The position numbers were made by a program, and so were the translations under genes. Below the pieces are notes generated by a model. That model worked only from the letters and a program-made list of their open reading frames with translations. It had not been told where the DNA came from and ran no database searches. A stretch of DNA of 64,000 nucleotides from Flavobacteriales bacterium (lineage in GTDB: Bacteria; Bacteroidota; Bacteroidia; Flavobacteriales_F; PHOS-HE28): NCBI GenBank assembly GCA_016710685.1, contig JADJVC010000002.1, positions 62,001 to 126,000 of the forward strand, written 5' to 3'. Positions 15,712-24,503 of the stretch are shown here, in pieces; position 1 is the stretch's first letter; each line of letters starts with the position of its first letter.

Positions 15712-18303
15712 ATGCGCCGCCCGCTCATCATTCTTCTGCTCGTTGCCATCGTGGCTGCCGTAACGTGGTGGTTGCTGCATTTCCAAGGTGGTCCCGCGCA
15801 GGAAGCCGATCCATGGTCCGCCGTGCCGGAAGAAGCTTTGGCCGTGCTGGAAGTGCCGGAGCCGTTCACGGCTTGGGAACGCTTTACCGGCACCAGCCAG
15901 TTCTGGGGCGAAATGGACACTACGCGTGAAGGGAAAGCGTGGACCGCCATGTTCTTGCGGCTGGGCGAAAGCTTGATGAAAGTGCCGTCACTGGCGCGCC
16001 AACTGCAGCTGCACCCGGTGATGTTGAGCTTTAGCGAGAACGACCAAGGCTGGCCCGGACTGGTAGCCATGAACATGCCGCACAGCGCGGATGCTGCTGC
16101 TTTGATCGGTGCCGGTTTCCGGGCGGAAGTGCCGGAAAGCTTCTGGACTGGCAAAGCGTTGGAAGTGCAGCCCGACAGCGCTTTTCCAGCCATGGTTTTG
16201 GGATGGCAAAATGGCGTTCTGTTGATCGGCCGGAATACGGAGGAGGTGGAAAAAGCGCGCAAGCAGATGAATTCCCGATCGCGGCCTAATGCGCAGTTTA
16301 CCAAAGCCAAGGCCACCTTCAGCGCCGGTAGCGATGCGCATTTGTTGATCCGTTCCGGCGCGGCGTCCAGCACCTTCGGCGGTGCGGAAGGCATTTTCCC
16401 CAACGGGGCAAAACCCGGCGGCTGGATGGCGTTCGACGTGCGGTTGCGGCCCGGGGCTTTATTGCTGAACGGCCTGCTATTTCCGGAAGATGAGGCTGCT
16501 TTGGCCATGCTGCGTCACCAAAACACAGGTCCGGCCAGCTTGCTGCAAGTGCTGCCCGCCGGGGTTGAAAAGCTGAAAACCATCAGCATAACCAACGCGG
16601 CCCAAGCCGTTAAGGAACTCACCGGTGCTGCCGCCGAAGGTCCGGCATTCGATGCTTGTGCCGCTTGGGTGAAAGGTGCCATTGGTGTGGCGGCCATGGC
16701 CAATGCCGACAGCACGTTGAGCCGGTGGGCCGTCCTGGGTACGGATGCACCGGAGCAGGCGGAAAAAGCACTGAGCAGCCTTTGTTCCGAAAATGGTTGC
16801 CCAACTACCGAATACCGCAGCGTACAAATTCGGCAGTTGCCCGGCGACCAGTTGGGGAAATTCTTCGGTGCGGACTTCAACGGCTTTGCGAACGCGCTGT
16901 GGTGCATTTTGGGCGACCAAGTCGTATTCGCGGAAACGCCAGCAGCAATGCGCGCTGCCATCGATGCGTGGACGGACCGCAATTCCATGGCCTTGGACCC
17001 GCGCTCGGGCGAGTTCTTCACCCGGTACGCCACCGATGCCAACTGCGGTTGGTGGGTGGATGCGGCCCGCACCATGCCGGCCGCCGAAGGCGCGATCGCG
17101 GCCATGCGCAAAGCCACGGGCGGTTGCTTGCTGCAACTTTCCGCACGTGCGGACGGCGCATACACCGCTACGGTATGCGCGCAGCATGCACCCAACGCAG
17201 TCGGCACAGCAACGCCTAGGCAGGCTGGCGCTTTGTGGACCACCGCACTGGGTGCGCCGCTGGAAGGCCCGCCGTTGCTGGTGCGCGACTACCTCAGCAA
17301 AACCGTTCAAGTGCTGGCACAGGACAAAGACCACCGGATCAGCTTGGTGAGTTGCACCGGCAAAGTGCTTTGGCAACATCAACTGGACGGGCCGCTTCTC
17401 GGCGGCGTGGAACAAGTGGACCGTTACCGGAACGGAAAACTGCAGCTGGTTTTCAGCACGGCTGAAAAGATCTACATGATAGACCGGTTGGGTCGCGCTG
17501 TGGAAGGCTTTCCGGTGAAGTTGGCCAGTCCGGCGGCAGCGCCCATCGCCGTGTTGGACTATGACAACAACAAGGACTACAGGATCTTGGCGCCGTTGGT
17601 AGACGGACGATTGCAGAATTTTGGTGCCGACGGAAAAGCAACACAAGGCTGGAGCGGTCCTGGAAAGGGCGTGGCTGCAATTGCAGCCGTTGAACATGCA
17701 CGCATCCAAGGCAAGGATTACATCCTTGTGCCGCTGCGCGATGGACGGGTAGAAGTGATAGACCGGCGCGGTGAAGGCCGGTACAAATCCAAACTGGTGA
17801 TGCACCGCGTTGCTGGGATCCGCGGATCACGCAAAGCCATGGAGATCGGCAATTGGCGGTTGTTGTGGGAAGACAGCACGGGTGCCGTGGTGAGCGGCGC
17901 ATTGAGCGGCGCGACCGACACGTTGGACAAACCAAAGAGCGGCACGGCCACCTTGTTGGATGTAAAAGGCGACGGCAATTTGAGCGTATTGCGCACCACG
18001 GGATCCACGCTATCGGCGGCCGACGGGAAAAAGGCACTGTTCAGTGTTTCCTTCCCTGATGCGGCGTCCGCGAAGGCTTTTTCCGTGGCACTGCCGGACG
18101 GGGCGGAGGCCGTGGGGCTGGTGCTTCCCGAACAGGACCAAGTGCGGCTGTATAATGCGGAAGGTGAGTTGTGGCCCGGTTTTCCATTGGTCGGTTCCAC
18201 GGAATTCAGTGTGGCCGACATCAACTTGGACGGCACTTTGGAACTCGTTACCGCCAACGCGGAAGGGGTGATTACGGTATACGCGTTGCCTGCGGCACCT
18301 TGA
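15712..18303 (+). CDS. large membrane-anchored protein, unknown N-terminal domain and propeller-like C terminus
   Basis: From MRRPLIILLLVAIVAAV the protein is 863 residues. One N-terminal membrane segment is followed by a periplasmic region (about 30-530) of a DUF3352-like type that tracks paired substrate-like repeats; no enzyme motif was found. The C-terminal 300 residues contain beta-propeller-like blades (YDNNKDYRILAPLVDGRL, GRVEVIDRRG, ADINLDGTLELVTAN), the last resembling FG-GAP/VCBS calcium-binding loops. It probably sits in the inner membrane facing the periplasm. It stands alone between rnhB and fhs. Function unknown. Confidence 0.8.
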   Translation: MRRPLIILLLVAIVAAVTWWLLHFQGGPAQEADPWSAVPEEALAVLEVPEPFTAWERFTGTSQFWGEMDTTREGKAWTAMFLRLGESLMKVPSLARQLQLHPVMLSFSENDQGWPGLVAMNMPHSADAAALIGAGFRAEVPESFWTGKALEVQPDSAFPAMVLGWQNGVLLIGRNTEEVEKARKQMNSRSRPNAQFTKAKATFSAGSDAHLLIRSGAASSTFGGAEGIFPNGAKPGGWMAFDVRLRPGALLLNGLLFPEDEAALAMLRHQNTGPASLLQVLPAGVEKLKTISITNAAQAVKELTGAAAEGPAFDACAAWVKGAIGVAAMANADSTLSRWAVLGTDAPEQAEKALSSLCSENGCPTTEYRSVQIRQLPGDQLGKFFGADFNGFANALWCILGDQVVFAETPAAMRAAIDAWTDRNSMALDPRSGEFFTRYATDANCGWWVDAARTMPAAEGAIAAMRKATGGCLLQLSARADGAYTATVCAQHAPNAVGTATPRQAGALWTTALGAPLEGPPLLVRDYLSKTVQVLAQDKDHRISLVSCTGKVLWQHQLDGPLLGGVEQVDRYRNGKLQLVFSTAEKIYMIDRLGRAVEGFPVKLASPAAAPIAVLDYDNNKDYRILAPLVDGRLQNFGADGKATQGWSGPGKGVAAIAAVEHARIQGKDYILVPLRDGRVEVIDRRGEGRYKSKLVMHRVAGIRGSRKAMEIGNWRLLWEDSTGAVVSGALSGATDTLDKPKSGTATLLDVKGDGNLSVLRTTGSTLSAADGKKALFSVSFPDAASAKAFSVALPDGAEAVGLVLPEQDQVRLYNAEGELWPGFPLVGSTEFSVADINLDGTLELVTANAEGVITVYALPAAP

Positions 18304-18323
18304 AAGCGAACGGAACGAGTTTG

Positions 18324-18452
18324 TTTTACCGCCACGCCGCCACGACGCAACGGGGCCGCAACGGATATGACTAAATGGTATTATCGCAAACGGGACGAGC
18401 TGGTCTGTCTTGGCGACTCCTCCGCATCCTTAGCGTCGTGGCGGTAAAAAAA
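18324..18452. repeat. octamer-family repeat as a widely spaced inverted pair
   Basis: The left arm (18324-18349) contains TTTTACCGCCACG and ACGACGC; the right arm (18431-18448) reads GCGTCGTGGCGGTAAAA. The right arm is CTTAGCGT CGTGGCGG TAAAA, an 8-bp-period unit like those at 3883 and 5608. About 80 bp of unrelated sequence lies between. The rest of the 270-bp gap before fhs shows nothing recognisable. Confidence 0.7.
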
Positions 18453-18573
18453 TCAACACAAATTTGGAGATCGAGCATCGATAGCCTTGCCCAACGTCAA
18501 ACCACCATTCGCGGCGATCTCTTTACTTGCATCCGGAATTTCCACCTTCCGCCCAATACAATTGCAATAGCAC

Positions 18574-20256
18574 ATGGCTTTTCCTTCAGACCTTGAGATC
18601 GCGCAACGCGCCACCCTTCAACCCATTGTCGCCATTGGCGAAAAGCTTGGGATCCATGCCGACCGCATGGAGAATTATGGCCGGTACAAGGCTAAACTTC
18701 CGTTGGACCTCATTGATGAAAAGAAGGTAAAGAAAGCCAAGCTGATTTTGGTGACCGCCATTTCGCCAACGCCCGCTGGTGAAGGGAAAACCACCACGAG
18801 CATCGGCTTGTGCGAAGGCTTGAACAAGATCGGCAAGAAGACCATGGTGGTGCTGCGCGAGCCGTCCCTTGGTCCCGTGTTCGGCATGAAAGGAGGAGCC
18901 GCCGGTGGCGGCTATGCGCAAGTGCTGCCCATGGAGGACATCAACCTGCACTTCACCGGCGATTTCGCAGCCATCGAAAAGAGCAACAACCTGCTTGCCG
19001 CATTGATCGACAACAACCTGCAGAGCAAAACGCGCAACTTGGAGATCGATGAGCGCACCATCGCTTGGAAGCGGGTAATGGACATGAACGACCGTTCCCT
19101 GCGCGACATGGTGATCGGCTTGGGAGGTACCGGCAACGGCATTCCACGGCAGGATGGTTTCAACATTACAGCGGCCAGTGAGGTTATGGCGATACTCTGC
19201 TTGGCAACTGGTTACGAAGATCTGAAACAGCGGCTCGGCAACATCTTCGTGGGCAACTCCCGCGTGCCGGAGCGCAAGTACATCTATGCCCGCGACCTCA
19301 ATGCGCAAGGTGCCATGGCGGTGCTTTTGAAAGATGCCATCAAGCCGAATTTAGTGCAGACCATCGAAGGCAATCCCGCGATCTTGCACGGCGGCCCCTT
19401 CGCCAACATCGCGCAGGGCGTGAACAGCGTTTTGGGCACCAAGATGGGACTCAGCTTAGCGGATTATGTGGTGACAGAAGCCGGTTTCGGCGCGGACTTA
19501 GGCGCAGAGAAATTCTTCGACATCAAGTGTCGCGCAGCAGGCTTGGAGCCGGATGCGGCTGTTATTGTGGCCACCATCCGGGCATTGCGTTACCAAGGCG
19601 GCGCGCCGATCAAGGAAGTGAACGATGCCTCCATGGAACGCGTGAAAAAAGGCATGGCGAACTTGGAGCGCCACATTGAGAACATCGGCAAATTTGGCGT
19701 AAAGGTGGTGGTGGCCATGAACCATTTCCCTACGGACAGCGAGGAAGAAATTCAGCTCGTGAAAGACCGTTGCAAAGCGTTGGGCGTGGAGGCCGTTTTG
19801 GCCAAAGGCTTCGCTGAAGGCGGCAAAGGCATGACCGACCTGGCCGAGGCCGTGGTAAAGGTGGTGGATAAGAAGGAGACAAAATTCAAGCTGCTCTACG
19901 ACTTGGAGCAATCCATCGAAAGGAAGATCTCCATCATTGCGAAAGAGATCTATCGCGCCGATAGCGTGGCCTACAGCAGCGAGGCGAAGACGGCTTTGCG
20001 CCGGATCCATAATTTAGGGTTGGACAAATTGCCGGTGTGCATCGCCAAAACGCAATACAGTTTCAGCGACGACCCTACGCAGCTCGGTGCCGCCAGTGGT
20101 TTCGAGATCACGGTGAACGAAATCGAGATCGCCGCGGGCGCGGGTTTCGTGGTGCCCATTCTTGGCAAAATGATGCGCATGCCGGGCCTGCCGGAAGTGC
20201 CAGCGAGCGAGCACATGGACATTGATGCGAACGGGGTGATCAGTGGGTTGAATTGA
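18574..20256 (+). CDS. fhs: formate--tetrahydrofolate ligase
   Basis: A 560-residue enzyme of normal family length that makes 10-formyl-THF from formate, THF and ATP in one-carbon metabolism. The ATP-binding loop is ISPTPAGEGKTTTSIGLCEG (about 65-84), followed by LREPSLGPVFGMKGGAAGGG and MEDINLHFTGDFAAI, both diagnostic. The C-terminal DPTQLGAASGFEITVNEIEIA and FVVPILGKMMRMPGLP blocks are intact. It is transcribed alone. No folD or formate enzyme is next to it, so its link to purine synthesis or formate use is inferred. Confidence 0.97.
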   Translation: MAFPSDLEIAQRATLQPIVAIGEKLGIHADRMENYGRYKAKLPLDLIDEKKVKKAKLILVTAISPTPAGEGKTTTSIGLCEGLNKIGKKTMVVLREPSLGPVFGMKGGAAGGGYAQVLPMEDINLHFTGDFAAIEKSNNLLAALIDNNLQSKTRNLEIDERTIAWKRVMDMNDRSLRDMVIGLGGTGNGIPRQDGFNITAASEVMAILCLATGYEDLKQRLGNIFVGNSRVPERKYIYARDLNAQGAMAVLLKDAIKPNLVQTIEGNPAILHGGPFANIAQGVNSVLGTKMGLSLADYVVTEAGFGADLGAEKFFDIKCRAAGLEPDAAVIVATIRALRYQGGAPIKEVNDASMERVKKGMANLERHIENIGKFGVKVVVAMNHFPTDSEEEIQLVKDRCKALGVEAVLAKGFAEGGKGMTDLAEAVVKVVDKKETKFKLLYDLEQSIERKISIIAKEIYRADSVAYSSEAKTALRRIHNLGLDKLPVCIAKTQYSFSDDPTQLGAASGFEITVNEIEIAAGAGFVVPILGKMMRMPGLPEVPASEHMDIDANGVISGLN

Positions 20257-20290
20257 AGGGGAGAGAAAGGAGGACTGACGCGGAGGTTGA

Positions 20291-20543
20291 GTAGTCAGTT
20301 CTCAGTAGTCAGGTTGCCGACCTGCTGTCGTTTAGCGAACCTCAATCGCTTCACATCCAGTGAAGACGAAAAGATTTTTGCTTTGAAATCAACGTTCAAA
20401 TCAAAGATCACTTCCCGGCTCGGAGACCGGGACCCTTCCTCCCATGCCTACGGCAGGTTAAACTCGCGAACGGGAGGAACCCTGCGCCGCCATAGCGTTC
20501 TGGCGCTGCAACGGCTGACAACGGACAACTGAGAACTGACAAC
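20291..20543. repeat. 253-bp element bounded by inverted GTTNTCA heptamer arrays
   Basis: The left end is GTAGTCA GTTCTCA GTAGTCA (20291-20311); the right end is TGACAAC GGACAAC TGAGAAC TGACAAC (20516-20543), the inverse of the same family. Between them lie an AT-richer stretch, a CCCGGCTCGGAGACCGGG hairpin (20414-20431) and the 36-bp repeat at 20436-20471. No reading frame is convincing. The layout looks like a small non-autonomous insertion. Confidence 0.7.
20436..20471 (-). repeat. 36-bp dispersed repeat, copy 2 (inverted)
   Basis: The reverse complement matches 15499-15534 at 35 of 36 positions. Here it is wholly intergenic, inside the heptamer-bounded element. Confidence 0.85.
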
Positions 20544-20612
20544 TAAAATTCCATTTGCGAATTGACCGAGAACCGGTACCTTCATCCTGCCAAACACCAA
20601 AACCACAGCATC

Positions 20613-20867
20613 ATGAACATCACCTTCAATGAGCTTCGCAGCATCAAGGACAGTTTGCCGGACGGCAGCATCCACCGCATTGCGAAAGAGCTGGACCTGA
20701 ACGTGGAGACCGTTTGGAATTACTTCGGCGGCTACAGCCATCCGGAAGGCAGGCCCATGGGCGTCCACGTGGAAGGCGGGGCGGATGGCGGCGTGGTATC
20801 GCTGGACGACACGCGCATTTTGGACCGGGCGAAGGCCATGCTGAAAGATCAGCGGGGAACCACATAG
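20613..20867 (+). CDS. small conserved helix-turn-helix-like protein
   Basis: Starting at MNITFNELRSIKDSLPDGS the product is 84 residues; the longer frame from 20562 would read an unlikely leader. GSIHRIAKELDLNVETVWNYFGG looks like a helix-turn-helix in which the second helix begins NVETVWNYF, and the C-terminal part (GGVVSLDDTRILDRAKAML) is a short domain seen in similar Bacteroidota proteins. It may bind DNA as a nucleoid or regulatory factor. No target is indicated, and the neighbouring OmpA gene converges on it. Confidence 0.7.
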   Translation: MNITFNELRSIKDSLPDGSIHRIAKELDLNVETVWNYFGGYSHPEGRPMGVHVEGGADGGVVSLDDTRILDRAKAMLKDQRGTT

Positions 20868-20879
20868 GTCGGTAACGGA

Positions 20880-22073
20880 TCAACGTTCCAGCACTTTGAA
20901 CTCCACGCGGCGGTTGAGTGCGCGGTGATCGTCGCTGTCGTTGGCTACAATGGGCCTGGTCTCCCCGTAGCCTTTCCAGGCGATGCGTTCTTCTTCCACT
21001 TTTCTGTTGCGGAGGAAATCGAACACGGCTTTTGCGCGGTCCTGGCTCAATGTAAGGTTGCTGGCGTCGCTGCCTACATCATCGGTGTGGCCCTCCACTT
21101 CGATGCGCATGTTGGGGTAATCCGTAAGCATATCGGCAAGTTCGTCCAGCTCTGTTTTGCTGTCTGGTGTTAGCGTGGCTTTGCCGGTATCGAAGCCGAT
21201 GTTGTCCAAGCGGATGCTTTTACCAACCGGCGGCGGTTCCACGGCTGCAAGCGGAACTTCCTTCGTGCTGGCGTGGTCAGCCACTACTTGTTTCGGCGGC
21301 GGAGGCATGCTCTCTTTCGGCTTCGGGGTAAGCTCTGTTCCCGGCGGCGCCAGGCGGATGTTCACATCATCGATGAAGTAGTAAGCACCACGCTCGCCCT
21401 CGGGCTGGCGCTCGTGCAGCGTGGCATCATCGCTGTAGAAATTGCCGATCACCAGGAAGTGTTCATCACCCTTCGCATCGATAACGCCGCTCACCTTTTT
21501 CCAGCGGGAAGCGGATAGCAGTTCTTCCTCGTTCACCTGCGGAGTGATGTACAACGGCAGGTTGTCGCGCGTGCTAACGGGTTGGTGAGCGAGTACCATG
21601 CCGATGTTGTTGCTGGCCTCATTGCTGAAGTTGGCGCGCTGCACCCAGCACTCCACCACGTAGCGACGACCGGCTTCCAAGGATTGCGGCAGTTCAATTT
21701 GCAGGTATTCGTGCCAAAAAGATGGCGTTGCGCCTTTTCCCCAGATTTTCAGACCGGCCATGTTGTTGCCGCCGTGCGGGCTGGTTTTTCCATTGGTGCG
21801 TTTGGCGGGGTTGCTCCAGCATTTGGCATCGGCGCGGGTAGAGAAGAGATCAGGTGTAGTTTCGGTGGGGGAGTTCCAGCCCACCATTACCTCGCTGTTG
21901 AATTTTCGGGCTTGTTGTGTCCAAGCACAGGGCACCTTCAAGACATCCTCGAAGCCGGGGTTGGGCACGAGGTTGGGCATGGTGTCATTATTCAACGTGC
22001 GCTGCAGCACGGTTTGCGCGGGCAGTACCACCGGGGAGAGGAAGAGTGCCAGAAAGGCGGCTTTGTAGAACAT
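20880..22073 (-). CDS. OmpA-family outer-membrane / peptidoglycan-associated protein
   Basis: A 397-residue secreted protein. A signal peptide (MFYKAAFLALFLSPVVLPAQ) precedes a carbohydrate-binding-like beta-sandwich domain (about 35-235; PNLVPNPGFED and YFIDDVNIRLAPPG are typical), a Pro/Lys linker, and an OmpA C-terminal domain (about 285-395) with IGFDTGKATLT, EVEGHTDDVGSDASN, LSQDRAKAVFDFL and ALNRRVEF. The OmpA domain should hold meso-DAP of peptidoglycan. The N-terminal domain resembles those found with gliding or surface proteins of the phylum. It is a single-gene unit. Confidence 0.9.
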   Translation of the reverse strand: MFYKAAFLALFLSPVVLPAQTVLQRTLNNDTMPNLVPNPGFEDVLKVPCAWTQQARKFNSEVMVGWNSPTETTPDLFSTRADAKCWSNPAKRTNGKTSPHGGNNMAGLKIWGKGATPSFWHEYLQIELPQSLEAGRRYVVECWVQRANFSNEASNNIGMVLAHQPVSTRDNLPLYITPQVNEEELLSASRWKKVSGVIDAKGDEHFLVIGNFYSDDATLHERQPEGERGAYYFIDDVNIRLAPPGTELTPKPKESMPPPPKQVVADHASTKEVPLAAVEPPPVGKSIRLDNIGFDTGKATLTPDSKTELDELADMLTDYPNMRIEVEGHTDDVGSDASNLTLSQDRAKAVFDFLRNRKVEEERIAWKGYGETRPIVANDSDDHRALNRRVEFKVLER

Positions 22074-22127
22074 GGTGCAAAACTACCGGGCACGGCGAAG
22101 GTCTCGGAGGTGGCGTGGCCCCCGCGA

Positions 22128-22709
22128 TCAACGATCGGGGTGTTGATCGTTCGCGAGCCAGTTGGCAATGATGCGCGGCCCCATGGGTGTCAGCACGCTT
22201 TCGGGATGGAACTGCACACCGCAAACCGGGAACAGGCGGTGGCGCACAGCCATGATCACACCTTCATTGCTTAGCGCTGTCACCTTCAATTCCTGCGGGA
22301 GGGTTTCCGATCGTGCTGCCCAACTGTGGTACAGTCCGGCATCGAACGGGGAGGGAAGTTCAAGGAACAGCGGGTCCACCGGCTCCGTTACGGCGCAAGG
22401 CACCGAAACGCCATGGCGCACGGTTTCCAAATTGAAAAGTGTTCCGCCGCAGGCTTCCACGATGGCCTGCATACCGAGGCACACGCCGAGGATGGGGTGT
22501 GTGGGCATTAGTTCACGGAGCAACTCGGGCATTATGCCAGCTTGATGAGGTAGCCCCGGCCCGGGCGAAAGCACGATGCGGTCGTAACGTCGGGCGGTTT
22601 CCAAGCTGATCGCGTCATTGCGAACTACGTCGACCTCGGCCATTTTACCCAGCAGATGTGCCAAGTTCCAGGTGAAACTATCGTAGTTGTCCAGCAGCAA
22701 AATACGCAT
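22128..22709 (-). CDS. pabA: anthranilate / aminodeoxychorismate synthase glutamine amidotransferase
   Basis: The start MRILLLDNYDSFTWNL (22709) gives 193 residues, the usual length; the longer frame lacks support. It is a class I glutaminase: LSPGPGLP, the nucleophile Cys in LGVCLGMQAI, and the His-Glu pair in VQFHPESVLTP. It passes ammonia to a chorismate-binding partner, giving anthranilate (TrpG) or aminodeoxychorismate (PabA). No trpE or pabB gene is nearby, so the partner is unknown; a stand-alone copy is more often PabA. The gene starts 132 bp from the divergent DUF1800 gene. Confidence 0.88.
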   Translation of the reverse strand: MRILLLDNYDSFTWNLAHLLGKMAEVDVVRNDAISLETARRYDRIVLSPGPGLPHQAGIMPELLRELMPTHPILGVCLGMQAIVEACGGTLFNLETVRHGVSVPCAVTEPVDPLFLELPSPFDAGLYHSWAARSETLPQELKVTALSNEGVIMAVRHRLFPVCGVQFHPESVLTPMGPRIIANWLANDQHPDR

Positions 22710-22841
22710 GGGGCAAATGTGGGCAGAGTTCAGGAGAAGTTGTTTACCAAGCCGGAAAACCCGAATGGGAGAAATACGCGGAAATGGGTATTGGCGTATC
22801 AGAGGGGAATTCACGATATTTGTACGTTATTTACAACACGG

Positions 22842-24503
22842 ATGGCTTTACTACCTTACACCGGCCTTTTCGGGACAGCTGAGCTGAGGCATTTGCTTAG
22901 GCGCACATTGTTCGGGTGCAGCGTGGACGACCTGAACCACTTTAACGGTATGTCTTTGACCGCCGTGGTGCAGGAATTACTGACCTTTACGAACAATACT
23001 ACGCCGCCGATCAAGGCTTACAGCAGCCCCGGCCAAGGCGGTGTTTACGACCCCGCATTGATCGACCCGGTCGTTCCTTTCGGATCCCCATGGCCGAACG
23101 TGACGCGGCAAATGGGCACACCGCCCAATCCAATTCCCAAGCGGAACGAGAGCCTTCGGAATTGGTGGACGGGGAACTTGGTTCATCAAGAGCGGAACAT
23201 CCGCGAAAAGCTCACCTTGTTCTGGTACAACCACATGCCGATCCAGGTGAACATCGTTTTCACCCCTGAACTGAGCTACAAGTATTGCCAGCTTTTGCGC
23301 GACAAGTGCAAGGGAAACGTGCCGGAAATGCTGAAGGCCCTTTCCACTGACGGAGCGATGCTGTTATACCTGAACGGCGCCTACAACATGGCCGGCACGC
23401 CGGATGAGAATTACGGGCGTGAGCTGATGGAGCTTTTCACACTGGGAGAGGGCAGCGGATACACACAGGAAGACGTAGCTGCCGCCGCTCGGATATTCAC
23501 CGGTTGGAGCATAACCGAAGGTACGATGTTAGCTCCTGTGTTGCCTACTGTCTTGTTCAACATCAACAACCACGACCAGGACGACAAGCAGTTCAGTTCG
23601 TTTTTTGACGATGCCGTGGTAACGGGAGCAAATACCGAGGTGGGCGCGTACGGCGAGATCAGTGCGTTCGTGGACGTCATCTTCGGCCGTCCGGAAGCCG
23701 CGAAGTACATCTGCCGGAAGCTTTACAGGTGGTTTGTAGGCAGCGATATTAGCCCTGAAACAGAGGCCGATGTGATTGCGGAAATGGCCCAGTTGTTCAT
23801 CGACGAAATGGGGTCGCCGGTTCAAGTGGAAACGGTGCTCCAAGCCTTGCTCACGAGCGACCATTTTTTCGGTCCGGACGTACGCGGCTGCATGGTGAAA
23901 ACCCCGTCTGACCTCACCATAGGCTGGATGCGTGAATTGCGGATGCCCATGCCCACACCGGACCTGTTCGAGGCGCAGTACAACTGTTGGAACCGTGTGC
24001 GGGAGATCATGGACGGCGCATCGCAAGCGATCGGCGAAGCACCCAACGTGGCCGGTTGGCCCGCGTACTACCAGCAGCCGCAATACGACCTGAGCTGGAT
24101 CGACAGTTCCAGCACCGCCGCGCGGATCGAGATCAAAAACCGGATCATGGTATTTGGTTTTGCCACGCCCGCCCAGTTGGTATTGCCAGACAACCGGAAC
24201 CTGCAATTCAAGGTGGACTTGTTGCAGGTCGTGGCACAGTTCGATCAACCTTCCGACCCCGACATGCTGTTACAGCAGGCTGCCGATCTGCTTTTCGGCG
24301 TGCCTGTTTCAGCTGCGGTCCTGGGGCAATTAAAAGTGCAATACCTGTTGCAGGGCCAATTGAGCAATTATTACTGGAGCGATGCCTACACCACGTACGT
24401 GAACGATCCCGCCACCACGGACCCATCGGCCATGCAAGTACCCCAAAAATTGCAGAGCCTGTTTTACGACATGATGGGCGCGGCTGAATGCCAACTACAC
24501 TGA
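22842..24503 (+). CDS. DUF1800 family protein
   Basis: The start MALLPYTGLFGTAELRHLL gives 553 residues; the region before it is not coding-like and holds a possible -7 box (GATATTTG). DUF1800 features are HLLRRTLFGCS near the N terminus, NWWTGNLVHQERNIREKL, LFWYNHMPIQ, GRELMELFTLGEGSGYTQEDV, and the C-terminal FEAQYNCWNRVREIMDG and GEAPNVAGWPAYY. No signal peptide is clear. The family is nearly always paired with DUF1501, as here, and both are thought to act in the cell envelope. No reaction is known. Confidence 0.92.
   Translation: MALLPYTGLFGTAELRHLLRRTLFGCSVDDLNHFNGMSLTAVVQELLTFTNNTTPPIKAYSSPGQGGVYDPALIDPVVPFGSPWPNVTRQMGTPPNPIPKRNESLRNWWTGNLVHQERNIREKLTLFWYNHMPIQVNIVFTPELSYKYCQLLRDKCKGNVPEMLKALSTDGAMLLYLNGAYNMAGTPDENYGRELMELFTLGEGSGYTQEDVAAAARIFTGWSITEGTMLAPVLPTVLFNINNHDQDDKQFSSFFDDAVVTGANTEVGAYGEISAFVDVIFGRPEAAKYICRKLYRWFVGSDISPETEADVIAEMAQLFIDEMGSPVQVETVLQALLTSDHFFGPDVRGCMVKTPSDLTIGWMRELRMPMPTPDLFEAQYNCWNRVREIMDGASQAIGEAPNVAGWPAYYQQPQYDLSWIDSSSTAARIEIKNRIMVFGFATPAQLVLPDNRNLQFKVDLLQVVAQFDQPSDPDMLLQQAADLLFGVPVSAAVLGQLKVQYLLQGQLSNYYWSDAYTTYVNDPATTDPSAMQVPQKLQSLFYDMMGAAECQLH

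Noticed and set aside
16477..17805. 442-residue minus-strand frame inside the large anchored protein
   Set aside because: No recognisable domains; the plus-strand protein is continuous with a signal anchor and propeller-like repeats.
22656..22841. Longer start of the DUF1800 protein
   Set aside because: It runs through the divergent pabA start region and contains no conserved residues; MALLPYTGL fits the family.
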